Shown here piece by piece: positions 45,546 through 55,900 of a stretch of DNA of 63,450 nt. Source of the stretch: Bigelowiella natans CCMP2755 (lineage: Eukaryota > Cercozoa > Chlorarachniophyceae). The stretch lies in assembly GCA_000320545.1 (NCBI GenBank), contig ADNK01001508.1, positions 1 through 63,450 of the forward strand. Reading direction: 5' to 3'. Under the pieces are notes generated by a model. It saw nothing but the letters and a program-made list of their open reading frames with translations, did not search any database and was not told the DNA's origin. Position 1 is the first letter of the stretch; every line of letters starts with the position of its first letter. Both the position numbers and the translations under genes were made by a program.

Positions 45546-45609
<64 letters not shown>

Positions 45610-45998
45610 ATCGAATATCACTACGTTATGCAGCTCAGCGCAATAACTCTGTTTTATAAAATTCTTTAGCACAAGATTGGCAACGCTGTGATTCATTTGG
45701 GATCCGGAATACATCGGGCTCTTCACATCACCGGAGGGAGGCGGGTATAGACATTATGAGTAGCGACGTAGTTAGTGCTCTATGCGACGACTCTGCAACC
45801 CTTCTCATACAGTAACTTCTCATCACCGCGCAGGTAAACCTAATAGTTTGGTGCAGAAATCCAGTGTACAGAATACGGATGGGTTGTGCTCTCTGTAGAA
45901 GGACAGAAAGGCACACACTTGCATCACGAGCAGAGCCTGCCGATGCAACTGAAACGAAGAATCGGATCGAAAAGTTAACAGTAAAAGATTCGTCATAG
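42043..45998 (+). CDS. OGFOD2: OGFOD2-like 2OG-Fe(II) oxygenase
   Basis: Eighteen exons close in phase to 332 aa: 42043-42078, 42156-42202, 42275-42349, 42482-42527, 42598-42663, 42876-42995, 43154-43177, 43245-43280, 43371-43415, 43688-43728, 43845-43869, 44240-44287, 44667-44687, 44803-44838, 45025-45067, 45308-45363, 45676-45744, 45834-45998. The N-terminal ILYCPCFERENLYIYKLK and the block SRPNSMNNYGLLLNEMGF match the metazoan OGFOD2 pattern. The core keeps all ligands: REHYDDAEITLNVCLG (His217, Asp219), FKGGDLIFFDGVRG, then GIHRALHITGGRRVNLIVW (distal His about 268, Arg about 277). The C-terminal CALCRRTE corresponds to the Cys motif of OGFOD2. OGFOD2 is a predicted hydroxylase of unknown substrate. 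Introns are packed with (CT)n, (GA)n, (GAT)n and (AGT)n runs. Confidence 0.85.
43929..44039. repeat. Compound (CT)n-(AC)n-(GA)n microsatellite in an intron
   Basis: CT run at 43929-43962, AC run at 43969-43986 and GA run at 43987-44038, all in intron 11 of the OGFOD2-like gene. The CT and GA arms could pair in the pre-mRNA. Confidence 0.95.
44181..44233. repeat. (GAT)n repeat abutting an acceptor
   Basis: GAT/ATG run ends at the AG acceptor of the 44240 exon, where a polypyrimidine tract would normally lie. Confidence 0.9.
44320..44392. repeat. (GAT/GAC)n repeat in an intron
   Basis: GAT and GAC triplets in intron 12 of the OGFOD2-like gene. Confidence 0.9.
44861..44917. repeat. (CAT)n-(AGT)n repeat in an intron
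   Basis: CAT run followed directly by AGT run in intron 14 of the OGFOD2-like gene. Confidence 0.9.
45549..45605. repeat. (GT)n-(GA)n repeat in an intron
   Basis: GT run then GA run in intron 16; a similar GT-GA compound lies at 45079-45155 in intron 15. Confidence 0.9.
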
Positions 45999-46291
45999 AA
46001 CACGAACTACATTTATTGTGCCATATCATGCTTGCCATGGGCAACCTTAGCACCTCTAGACTTGCAAAGCGCGCATATATAGGGAGAAGCTACTCATAAT
46101 ATATCTCATGCTTTGTTTGTACTCAGACAAAACTGCTCCTGACACTTACACACGTGCCGCCACACGCGCGCACGCTTTAACCAAAACACACGTGTCACCA
46201 ATCTCAGGCAACACCAACGTACATGATGAGCGTACGATATACGTCGCAGCGATGAAGTTGCGCCGCTGTTTGCATAGCTTAGCAGATGGCG

Positions 46292-46558
46292 CTAATTGAA
46301 AGAGAATTGCATCATTGTTGATGATGACATGCCCGCTTCATCTTCACACTCACTGAACCACATCTTGAAAGGAAAACTCTCCTCGACAAATGATGCCATA
46401 GACACGTCGTGCCCTGCTACCCCCATTCTCCCTAGCAAGCCTTGTTCAGCACTATTAGAGATGATCTTGTATTGGGCTATCATACTCGCGGCTATACTTG
46501 CATTGGCTTGTGATATTAACAGCGGCAGCAGCAGGTACAGAACCTGAGGCCACAACAA
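46292..46558 (-). CDS. Possible small secreted protein
   Basis: An 88-codon minus-strand frame starts with a clear signal-peptide pattern (MLWPQVLYLLLPLLISQANA) and continues SIAASMIAQYKIISNSAEQG to a stop at 46292. No introns and no recognised family. An antisense frame of similar length also has a hydrophobic segment, so coding status is uncertain. Confidence 0.35.
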   Translation of the reverse strand: MLWPQVLYLLLPLLISQANASIAASMIAQYKIISNSAEQGLLGRMGVAGHDVSMASFVEESFPFKMWFSECEDEAGMSSSTMMQFSFN

Positions 46559-46604
46559 AGCAGGGGTGTTTTCAGAATGTCCTCTACCTAAGGACGGAAC
46601 GTGA

Positions 46605-46627
46605 CTATAGGAGATTACTCATCTTTC

Positions 46628-46676
<49 letters not shown>

Positions 46677-48613
46677 TTCATAGGAGCATGCAAATTTCAC
46701 AATCTCACCCTTACTTCTAGTCTTGATATCGCTGCTGCTGTGGTCGATGCGCCTGCTACTTCTCTTCTTTACATTCCCCCTCTCCACGCCGTGATGGCTT
46801 TTGCTAACGTTGTTGCCGGGCCCTGCTCCTCCTCTCCCTCCTCCTCCTCCTCCTCCTCCTCTTCCTCCTCCTCCTCCTCCTCTTCCTCCCCCTCTTTCTC
46901 TTCCTCCCCCGCCGCTACTACCGACTGCTGAATCAATAGCTGCCGCTGCAGCCTCCTCTGTGGTTAACCATCGATGATGGCGTGCTAATTGAAGCAGCGG
47001 CAGCCGAAAGAAGGAGACCTCCCCACCACCTCTACTGCTCCTGCCGTCATCGGCACTGGTAATACCATCTCTATTACGACTACTAGCAATGCTAGAGGCA
47101 TTGAGATTGCTCGTGTACTCCTCGACGCTTCTTTCTAGTTTCCTCAAATTCACGAAGGACCGCGACAGCTCGAATCTCGTTCTCTTCTGAACAACCCATT
47201 TCTGACCTTCCTTTCTCTCCTCCTCCTCCTCCTCCTCCTCCCCTCCCCCCCGCCCCCCTCTTGCTGCTCCTCTGATCAAGCTAGAGCTTGGGAAAGTGGG
47301 GATTCGCTTCCTACTTCTCTTGGAACCTCGGCCCCGCCCCCCCCTCGACGACGACGATGCTTTGGCCTCCGGGCTGTCGCCGCCATCGCCATCTGCGAGG
47401 CCGTCTCGCTAAAAATAATTCAGAATATCACAATTAGGAGGAGGGGGAGGTCACTGGGAGACATTTGCTTTCCACGGAGCTTGTGTTGGATCAGCAGCCA
47501 GACCATCATCCGCATGTTTGGCGAGTGTTAACCCAGTTGTGTGTTCCGAATCGAAGCAAACGCGCCGCAAGCTACTCCTTACTATTATTTAACACTGTCA
47601 AGATCTATTTTGTATCCCGGGGCTGCCGCAGCGCTAGCACTCCCGCGAAAAGGAAGAGATTGTTTTGGGCTTGGAAATAACCGGCCCCAGATCGCATATT
47701 TGTTGTTGTTGTTCAATTGTCTCTTCCTACACATCCAATAATACCCTCTGCTCGCCCTGCGCTTCCCCCATCTGCTTCCTCCTCGCTTGGAGAATCCATT
47801 GCCGCATGTCCGGAATGGCCTTTTCTCGCCGATGAGACCCCTGATGTTAAGAACAGCGCATGTGTTTTACCCTTTGTTAAAATAAGCTGGTAGCTAATAT
47901 ACCTGCAACAACAACAACAACTACTACTACTACCACTACTCCTGATTTTCTACTTCTGCTGCTAATACCGAGCAGTATCGGTTAACCCCCCTCAGAACTC
48001 CTCTGCTATCCTACCCACCACCGTCACTACCGGGGGCTTTCTCAGCTTGCTTAAAGGCAGTCGAAGCAGGTCCTCCGCAATGCTCATCCTGAAGTCGGAG
48101 AATCAGTGGAATTTCAGTTACATTGTTCACGGTCTCCTTTTTTCGCAAACAAGCGCTTTTAGTGCGTCATCGCACACCACGACCTACACACACACACGCG
48201 CGCGCGCGCGGGCATAGCACGTACGGCTCTCGTGTCGCTATGAATCACAGCGCAAAACCAATAAGCTGTTACTTGCTCGTGTAGCTGTCGGTGGGGAGCG
48301 CGCGGGACATGACCCTCGTGCGGCTGAATGGAGAATAAAGGTGCGAGAGGTGTGGGGAGGAGGAAGCTATGAGAGGTGAGAAGATAAAGAGAGCCATGAT
48401 GCTGCTAGTTGCGAGTGTACTACTGCAACAACGACTCGTGATGATGATTTCGATAGCGTTTTCTACCACTGGATTTATCACTACCCCATCTGCACTAGTC
48501 GCCAGCCGTGCCCGCTTGCCAGCGTATTGGTCATGAAACCCATCTTCTCCCAGAAATACACCGCATCAGGCGATGCACATGTCAGTGACAACTCGATGCC
48601 ATTCTGAGAGATA

Positions 48614-48651
<38 letters not shown>

Positions 48652-49289
48652 GCAGAATCAGACAAAAGAGGGGGAGGGGGGAGGGGGGAAGTTCAGCAAC
48701 AGGAGGCTGGGACAATCGGCTGAGAGTGATCTGGAGGAGGCTTCATAGTAGCACGAATGATGATGCAGCATATCTGCTTTTCTAACCGATATCACGAGAT
48801 CTTCGATCAGGTGCAACAGGAGGCGTCCAAATCTGACAACGAGTGACGACTCCATCAATCTCAACGATTAAGATTTGCATAATATGACCCAGAAGCACAG
48901 AGGATGAAGAGAAGAGAGGCGGTATGCGCTAATTGTGATTACTTTTTATTATCATCATTATTATTATTATTATCATTATTATTATTATTATTGTCATTAC
49001 CCCTTCCTCTGATGACTAGGGTTCGTCGCAACGAAAAGTAGCTCGAGCATCTTGACGATCGGGTGCACTCTCACGGTGGCACAAGCCACAGCTTGCTGTC
49101 CGTCCCCCGTCTGCATGCGAGACGACGTCCCGGCAAGAAGAGAAACCATAGAAACAATAGTCAATCACATGGTATTACATCGCAAGGTCAATAGATGCAC
49201 TAGACGGCTCTGAAAACCCAATATCTGTTCTCCTGTGGCACGGTGTAGCTCATCGTGCTTCAGCTTGGCTTTTAATTTCAGACCCCCCC

Positions 49290-49346
<57 letters not shown>

Positions 49347-50292
49347 TGTCGTTCCCATCAAGTAAGTACACTGCATACATGCTGTTGTGCTGTGTAGTGC
49401 CATCCATGCTGCTGTGGTATGCAACGACCCCACCTGGAGATATAGCACTACGGTTCTGAATGACCTAAAATCCAGCCTTGTGTTGCACTGGGAGTGCACC
49501 GCGGCCTAACAGGAGAGGACACGTGATGCGGTGAGGAGAGGGAGAGGGAGAGGGGGAGAGGTGCCATTGCTGCTGCCACCGACTTAATGTTTGTTCGTTA
49601 CGTTTTGAAAGGCCTTTGGTATGTTTGGAAAAGCAGAAGCATAGAGATCCGAGGCCTCCTTCAAGCTCTCCGAGGACAATCGTAGTTGCTCCTTAAAAAG
49701 AGAACGATTCATTCGTACATTACGCTGCAGGACGCAGCGCCATCCGCCGCCAGATATAGGAGGAAGCACATCTCATAATTTTGTTCTGATGCGCTCCCAG
49801 GAGAATATGCATGCATGCACGCAAACGCACACATATTCGGCGAGGGCGAGGGGAGGAGAGGGGAGGCGGGAGGCGAGGGGAAGAGAGGGGTGGGAACAAA
49901 CAACTCACATTAGTGATTTCATCCTTGTCGCTTCCTTCATCCTCTCTGCCCTTGGCTTCTTCATCAGGAAAGACCTGTCGCTTTCGTTTGGATCCTGCGT
50001 TACGCCTCAGCTGTGATGATGATGATGATGATAAGGAGGAGGAGGAGGACGCTTCTCCACGGCGATAAATACTGCTGCTACTGCTGGTATTGCAGCTGCT
50101 TGGCGGCGGATCTCGGGGCGCCCCCCCTCCCCTGAACGAGTCTATGCTTCCTCCCACGATGATGTAGCTCATAGGAAATGGGTCAAGGTGCCTTGGCTTG
50201 CACAGATAACGATCCAACGGTGATGATAACATTGCCTGTTGTTTGGCGATGGTAATGATGGTGGTGATGATGATAATGGTGATGAGAATGAC

Positions 50293-50327
<35 letters not shown>

Positions 50328-50650
50328 CAAGAGAACCCTTCGCTTTCGCATCTTCCTCCTTCCACTCGACTCGTTTTCCTTCTCCCCTTCCTTTCTCTCT
50401 GCCCCCCGCCCTGCCTTCTGGTTCTGGTTCCCATCTCCAATAGTGTCATCTCCTACGGAGCTCTCATCCCCGTCCTCGCTGCGAAATGTAGCAGTTTTCT
50501 TGGTGCTGTGTTTCCTCGATTTGTTACCAGCATGTTTGTCCTTTTTAAATTTCAATGTAATAAGAACACACTGCACGCGAAGAAGAAGGTGGCTGAGGTC
50601 CTCAGAATATCGCACAGGGCTTCGTAGTATCATTAAAAATAATATGCAAT

Positions 50651-50689
<39 letters not shown>

Positions 50690-51056
50690 GACAGACACAC
50701 ACCCGCTTTTTGGTAGCCTGGCCCTCGTAGTCGCCCCGTTTTAGCTCATGTTTTTTTAGAGATTTAGGGCAGTGCAATCGGTGTCCTCCCAACGCCTTTG
50801 GAGATAAGAATAATTAGAACTACTTTTTGTTGCCAGAATGCGTATAATAGCTACTGTAAGAATCAGAAGTGATCGGTCGACTCCGTTGTCGATAAAGTTG
50901 CACAGCATGCGAGTTTTTGTGATTCGATTCCAAACCAAAACAACTATCAGTATTTGTCCTGAGTGGCTTTATTAGCTCTATTGCGGGACGATGTATTGCA
51001 TTATGTTGTGTGTAGAGGAATAAAAATAAATAATCTATTTTTAATAAATTCTAATA

Positions 51057-51092
<36 letters not shown>

Positions 51093-51365
51093 AAATGCTG
51101 TTGAATTTTGTGCCTGCAGGTGGAATGTTGGTAGTACTTCAAATGAATCACAATGGAATCGACATCGATAATTATCGACACGAAACAAATGTATCAATAT
51201 TTTTAATTTAAAAAATACGATTTATGGATCACTATTGGAAATGATTTTGACCCGCTTGGTGGGAAAGCTTTTATCGCATATTTCGCAAGTAAAGAGCAGG
51301 TCCTTGTTGCTCCCCCCCTTCTGACGCCGCCGGCCACCCCTCTTCATAATGGGCGAAGCTATCAT
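46605..51365 (-). CDS. ALGGH-type zinc finger fused to a GNAT acetyltransferase
   Basis: Eleven minus-strand exons join in phase: 51365-51252, 50795-50703, 50570-50337, 50196-49909, 49724-49602, 49110-49001, 48832-48787, 48603-48485, 48323-48273, 48088-48031 and 47840-47745. Exons 1-2 form a zinc finger, FTCEICDKSFPTKR + ALGGHRLHC, with the ALGGH signature of plant EPF fingers; the fourth ligand is Cys or the adjacent His. A Lys/Ser-rich linker of about 200 aa with basic clusters (GSKRKRQVFPDEE) follows. From about residue 285 a GNAT fold is clear: QQAVACATVRVHPIVKMLEL, LFVATNPSHQRKGFGRLLLH with the acetyl-CoA loop Q-x-x-G-x-G, and ELSLTCASPDAVYFWEKMGF. A nuclear acetyltransferase recruited by a DNA- or protein-binding finger is the likely role. 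Further C-terminal exons reach into 46605-47410 (Glu-, Ser- and Gly-rich) but the junction is unresolved. Confidence 0.75.
48952..48993. repeat. (ATT)n repeat in an intron
   Basis: TTA/ATT run next to the donor of the GNAT exon ending at 49001 (minus strand). Confidence 0.9.
49284..49349. repeat. Poly(C)-(CT)n-(GT)n compound repeat
   Basis: About 17 C, then a CT run, then a GT run in the intron between exons 5 and 6 of the zinc finger-GNAT gene. Confidence 0.95.
50293..50328. repeat. (GAT)n repeat in an intron
   Basis: GAT run next to the donor of exon 3 (minus) of the zinc finger-GNAT gene; if retained it reads as poly-Ser. Confidence 0.9.
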
Positions 51366-51393
51366 AATATTTAATGTGTTACACAAATAAACA

Positions 51394-51439
<46 letters not shown>

Positions 51440-52528
51440 CCACAGTATATAGGTACATTACATGTTTGCGTGGTGTTATAGATGCATGTGCGTATACGCT
51501 TGGCTTCTACAGAGCTTGTATATTGAACATTTCAAGTGGACACATGATAACCACGGTTTCCCATGTGCGCATGGCCGAGCGATGAAGTACCTCAAAATGT
51601 TCCAGCGACTCCTAACGATGAGCGCTCAGCCCGCAATGTCGGTCGAAACACTCTGGCACCTGAAAGAGAATGCAAATGAAGTCGACTTCCTCCGTGCAAC
51701 AGATTTACTACAATGGAAGAAGACTGGAGATCGTTTAGAACACACTGAGTTTTGCAGAGGAAAAATGTAGAAGGCATTTTGGCGCGCCTTCGGATAAATA
51801 ATGGCTGAGGAAGGTGTACAGAAACTTTGTGAGAAAGTTTGGATCGCCTCCTACGTACTTCCTGCTGGAGGATGTATATCTCCGCGTCGTTCTTACACCA
51901 GCCAATGCAGAAAGGGGGAGGAAATGAAAGAATGCAATGGGCTCAGACCTTGATCTTATGGCGCGCTTGTTCTCTATCCTGGTGACGCCGCTAATCCGCG
52001 GCTTGTTGAGCGACGTAATTAAATTTGAATTGCTGAGGGAAATGTTCGTTGTCGCACTGATGAAACCAACTTCGTTTCACGAAAAATTTCACTCGATTGG
52101 AACAACAAGGGATTTTGGTAGTTTCTCGGATGATTTTTCCCCACCCTCCTGGTTTGCCCTCCCCCTCTCTCCCCAATTCAACTGGCTGGTCAGATCCTGG
52201 ATCTCCCTTCTTCTGCCTCTCCCTCTTTCCACTCTCACCCAATTCCCGATCCTTTCCTAACCCCCTCTTAGCCCCGTTTAGTTTTTCCAATACTCACGCC
52301 GATGATTCTTTGAATCTTTCTTGAAGAACGCAGCCAAGCGTCATGCATGCGCGTCCACGTGCCCATTTTGCCGATGTGATTTCGATCACGCAAAGCACTG
52401 CACGATGAAACTGCGAGCGCGCATTCATGGCACGTGCCCTCCTTTGTTGAACAAACATGACCGCACTGTGCAAGTTCAGCAGACATGCTCGATCAACCAA
52501 CACATGCCAGCATGCTGGCATGTCTCAA
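51366..52528. other. Upstream region, possible small plus-strand frame at 51582-51770
   Basis: The head of the zinc finger-GNAT gene begins with a (GA)n run at about 51395-51433. A plus-strand frame (MKYLKMFQRLLTMSAQPAMS ... LEHTEFCRGKM, stop at 51770) is coding-like but has no recognised family. The rest to the retrotransposon shows no exon. Confidence 0.35.
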
Positions 52529-52854
52529 TGTTGCGCGTAAGGTGTTCACAGGCCGAGGCGCTACGTGCACAAGTAGGCAGGGGGGGGGAAAGGCACGTTT
52601 GCTTCCTTTTGAAGAGTTGTGTTTATTTTTATTAAAGATTATATTTTTATTAAATCGTGCACTGCGTAATCATTCGCGAAGCTTTCGCGAATGCCGCCGC
52701 ACGTGGGGCAGCACACTTCCGGTGTGCTGCCATGAGTCCCGCCGGAACCCACGTGCCTATGCTGTATTAATATCTACGTTATCTATATTCTATATCCGCG
52801 ACAACCCCTTTGTTGTCGCACGTGACTTGTGCCCGCGTAGTGGTACGCGCTACA
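52529..52854 (-). repeat. 3' LTR of the retrotransposon
   Basis: 326 bp, TG...CA ends, same length and sequence as the copy at 57919-58244. It contains a nested inverted repeat (outer arms 52699-52707 and 52748-52756, inner arms 52708-52716 and 52722-52730 with a 5-nt loop). Confidence 0.95.
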
Positions 52855-52864
52855 CCTCCCCCAA
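52855..52864 (-). promoter_or_regulatory. Polypurine tract of the retrotransposon
   Basis: Read on the element strand, TTGGGGGAGG lies directly before the 3' LTR start (TGTAGC), the expected position for plus-strand primer formation. Confidence 0.65.
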
Positions 52865-52905
52865 GTCACGTTGCTCCTTCCTTCCTTCCTTATTCCCTTA
52901 GACCT

Positions 52906-55900
52906 TCATCGCTTTCGGAACTTCACCAACCACCAGGTAATAGATTCCTCTCTAACCTTATCTCCTTTGTCGCTTACCCAGAACTCACCTTCGTCCTTAG
53001 GTTCGTGTCCATACCAGCCCTCTGCATCAAGGTCCCCCAGGACCTTATACCAGTGCTCAAAGGGTAAGTCGGGAACAGCTAGGTAGAGTAGCTGATATTT
53101 TCCGTCCTTTATTTTCATAGCTACCCTCTCCATATTTCGTAATCCAGGGTAGCCTAGATAGACAATCTTCATGCGCCAATCGTCGTTCACCCTGACCTTA
53201 TTGTTTCCATATTCCACATCGAACTTAGGTCGGGGTCCTAAACAAGGCATTGCTCGCTCCCACACAGTAGGGTTTACTTTAACATCCTCTAGGAGCTTCT
53301 CACCGATATCATAATTCTTTAGGTGACTGATGTGGCGCAAGGTGACCCTGTTCCCATCATAGATGTAGTACTGCTTCCTCCCCTTCCTCTCGGTAACCTT
53401 TGCAACGCCACCCCAGAAGGGGTCTTGTTTATTTCTCGATCTCAGATTTACCTTGGCCCTAACATACTGTCCTTCCTTTAGAACTCGGCCATCGTACGGG
53501 ACCTTCTCGTCTTCGCTCTCGGTATCGTCGTCGTTGTCGTCGCCTTCTTCCCTCTCCTTATCCTTGATACCTCCCCCAGACGTGAAGGTGTCGTTTACTA
53601 ACCCTTGTATCTTGTCTGGTGTGGTGCTATTTATCCTGCTTAGGTTGGCCAAGGTGCGGTGGAGTCGCTCTACCTTGGAGTTGGACTGGGCATAGTATAC
53701 AGGTGAGGCATCAATATTAGGGTGTGGTAGCTGTAGAAGAGAGGTCTCATTATCCACATGTAACTTCTTTGGTATCTTGTTTATGCTAACTTCATCAGGG
53801 ATAGCCTGGAGCTCAGACTCCCAGGTACGGTAGCAGTTAGTAAGCCTCTGCTTATATAAGCCTTTGTTCTTCTTAGCAACGTTGACCTTGATAATCTTTT
53901 TAACCCAGCACTTTCCAGTGGCCACATCAACGAAGGTAAGGTAGTGATAGCCATCGTACTTATAAACATCAATTTGCACGATATCTAAGAAGTTCCTTGC
54001 TTTGATTTTCTTAGATGCACGGCTCTTGCTGGACTCCTTGGTGGCGACGCCTGCCGCCTTCAAGCTGGAGCACCTGCAGCCACGCAGGTATGTCCTTATC
54101 TCTTTTAGCTTGTAGGGCCAGTAGTAATGGTAGAGTAGAGCAGTGATATGGTTTTCTCCTACGTGTGCAGGTCCATGGGCGGTAAAGAGAAGGGCTCCCC
54201 TGGTCCGCCGTGGCACGTAGGTACGCCTAACATTATTAGTGTATACATATATCCTATCACTAAGTACCTCATGCTTGTGTTTGTATTTATCCAGGTGTTC
54301 TTGAAGGTGCTGGAGCTCCTCTGGCTCAGGCAGGAAGTCGCCGTCCTCGAAGGTAATCGCGTTAACCATAGGGGTGACCTGGGTAGGGACTTTCTTTTCG
54401 AACAGCCTGCTGAAATAGTCAGCAAGCTGCTTGTCTCCTGGTGCGTAGACCACTGTCCTCTTGTCCCTAAACTCTTCCGTGTCCGCCCTCATAGCTGCAT
54501 ACTCATCGTTAGGCGCTTCGAGCTTGCGGTCGATGCCTAGGAGGGGCTTGTGGTCAGTCATTAAGGTGAAGCTGGGCACCGACAGCAGGTAGTATCTTAG
54601 TTTCCTCTGCGCCTCAGTCATGGCTTTATACTCTCCTTTTGTAGGGCTGTACTTGGCCTCAGCTGCTGTGCAGGCCCTGCCCCACACCCGTATGATCTGC
54701 TGGTCTTGGGTAAGTACAGCAGCCATACCTAGCTTAGACCAGTCTGTCCATAGGGTAGCTGGTCTAGTAGTGTCTAGCTTAGCATTCAATAGGGTGTTGC
54801 TGCATAACTTTATTAGGTTATCGAAGTGGGCATCAAGGCCAGCCTTGGCCCACACCTTAGCGAAGCTGAGGCCTACAGAGTTCTCCTTCCGGTAAGCAGT
54901 AGTAAAAGCAGCTGCAGTCCTAGCGTAGGTAGGGGAGAACCTACGTAGTATCCAAGCTGCAGTCTGCAAGAATGACTTTAACTCCTTTGCATTCTTAGGT
55001 TTAGGGGCTTGCTGTAGTGCTGCTACTTTCTCGGGGTTTGGGGTGATGCGGCCTTGCTCCAGGTAATATCCACACCACTTGATTCTTGTAGCTAGGAATG
55101 TACACTTCTGCAGTCTAATAGTAAAACCGAAGTGTGCAAACCTAATAAATATATTTTCCAGGAGGAAGATCTGAGCGACGACTGTGTTGGTACATATTAT
55201 GTCATCATCCACATACACAAACACAAACACCCACAACACAGACGCCATCCCATCATGTGTGTATGCCCTGTAGTTCTGACTACTGAACGCATCCCCTGAT
55301 ATGCTTAGGCCGTAAGGGAATACGACGAAGTGCCACTTCCTGTGCCTGCTGGAGAACGCGGTAATGGGGCGGGAGGTTTTGTGGATGGGTGTCTGCATGT
55401 ATGATTCATTTTTATCTAGGGAAGAGTAGTATTTGTATCCTATGACGTGTTCAATAACGTCATCTATCCTTGGTGTAGGTGTCTGGATCCTCTTTATTAC
55501 TCGGTTGTGGCGGATGAAGTTGTGCGCCAGGCGGAAGAAAGGGTAAGTAGGTTTCTTAGCTAGCACATGTCTCACGTTCCATGGTGAGTTGCTTGGCTCT
55601 ATCTTCCCTTCCTTTGCCCATTCATTGATCTGCCACTCTATCTTTTCCCAGTCCGCTTCCGGTCGCCTATGTTCTGGGTCATTGATGATGCACTCTTCGT
55701 ATCCCTTCTTTAGCTCGATCTTTACTGGGGTAAGCTTGCTGGAGGGCTTCGTCGTCGGCTTGGTGATGTCAGAGTACTTCTCGTTTAATATTTTATTAAT
55801 GTACTTTTTGCCTTTGTCGATATCCCAATCATCAGCTGGGGGGGTCTTGTCCAGTAGCTCCGTTATCTGTCGGATGGTCTTGCCGGGGTTCTTCTTCCGT

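Noticed and set aside
46740-46931. Plus-strand poly-Ser frame
   Set aside because: Translation of a TCC-rich low-complexity tract; the minus strand gives the Glu/Gly-rich end of the zinc finger-GNAT gene.
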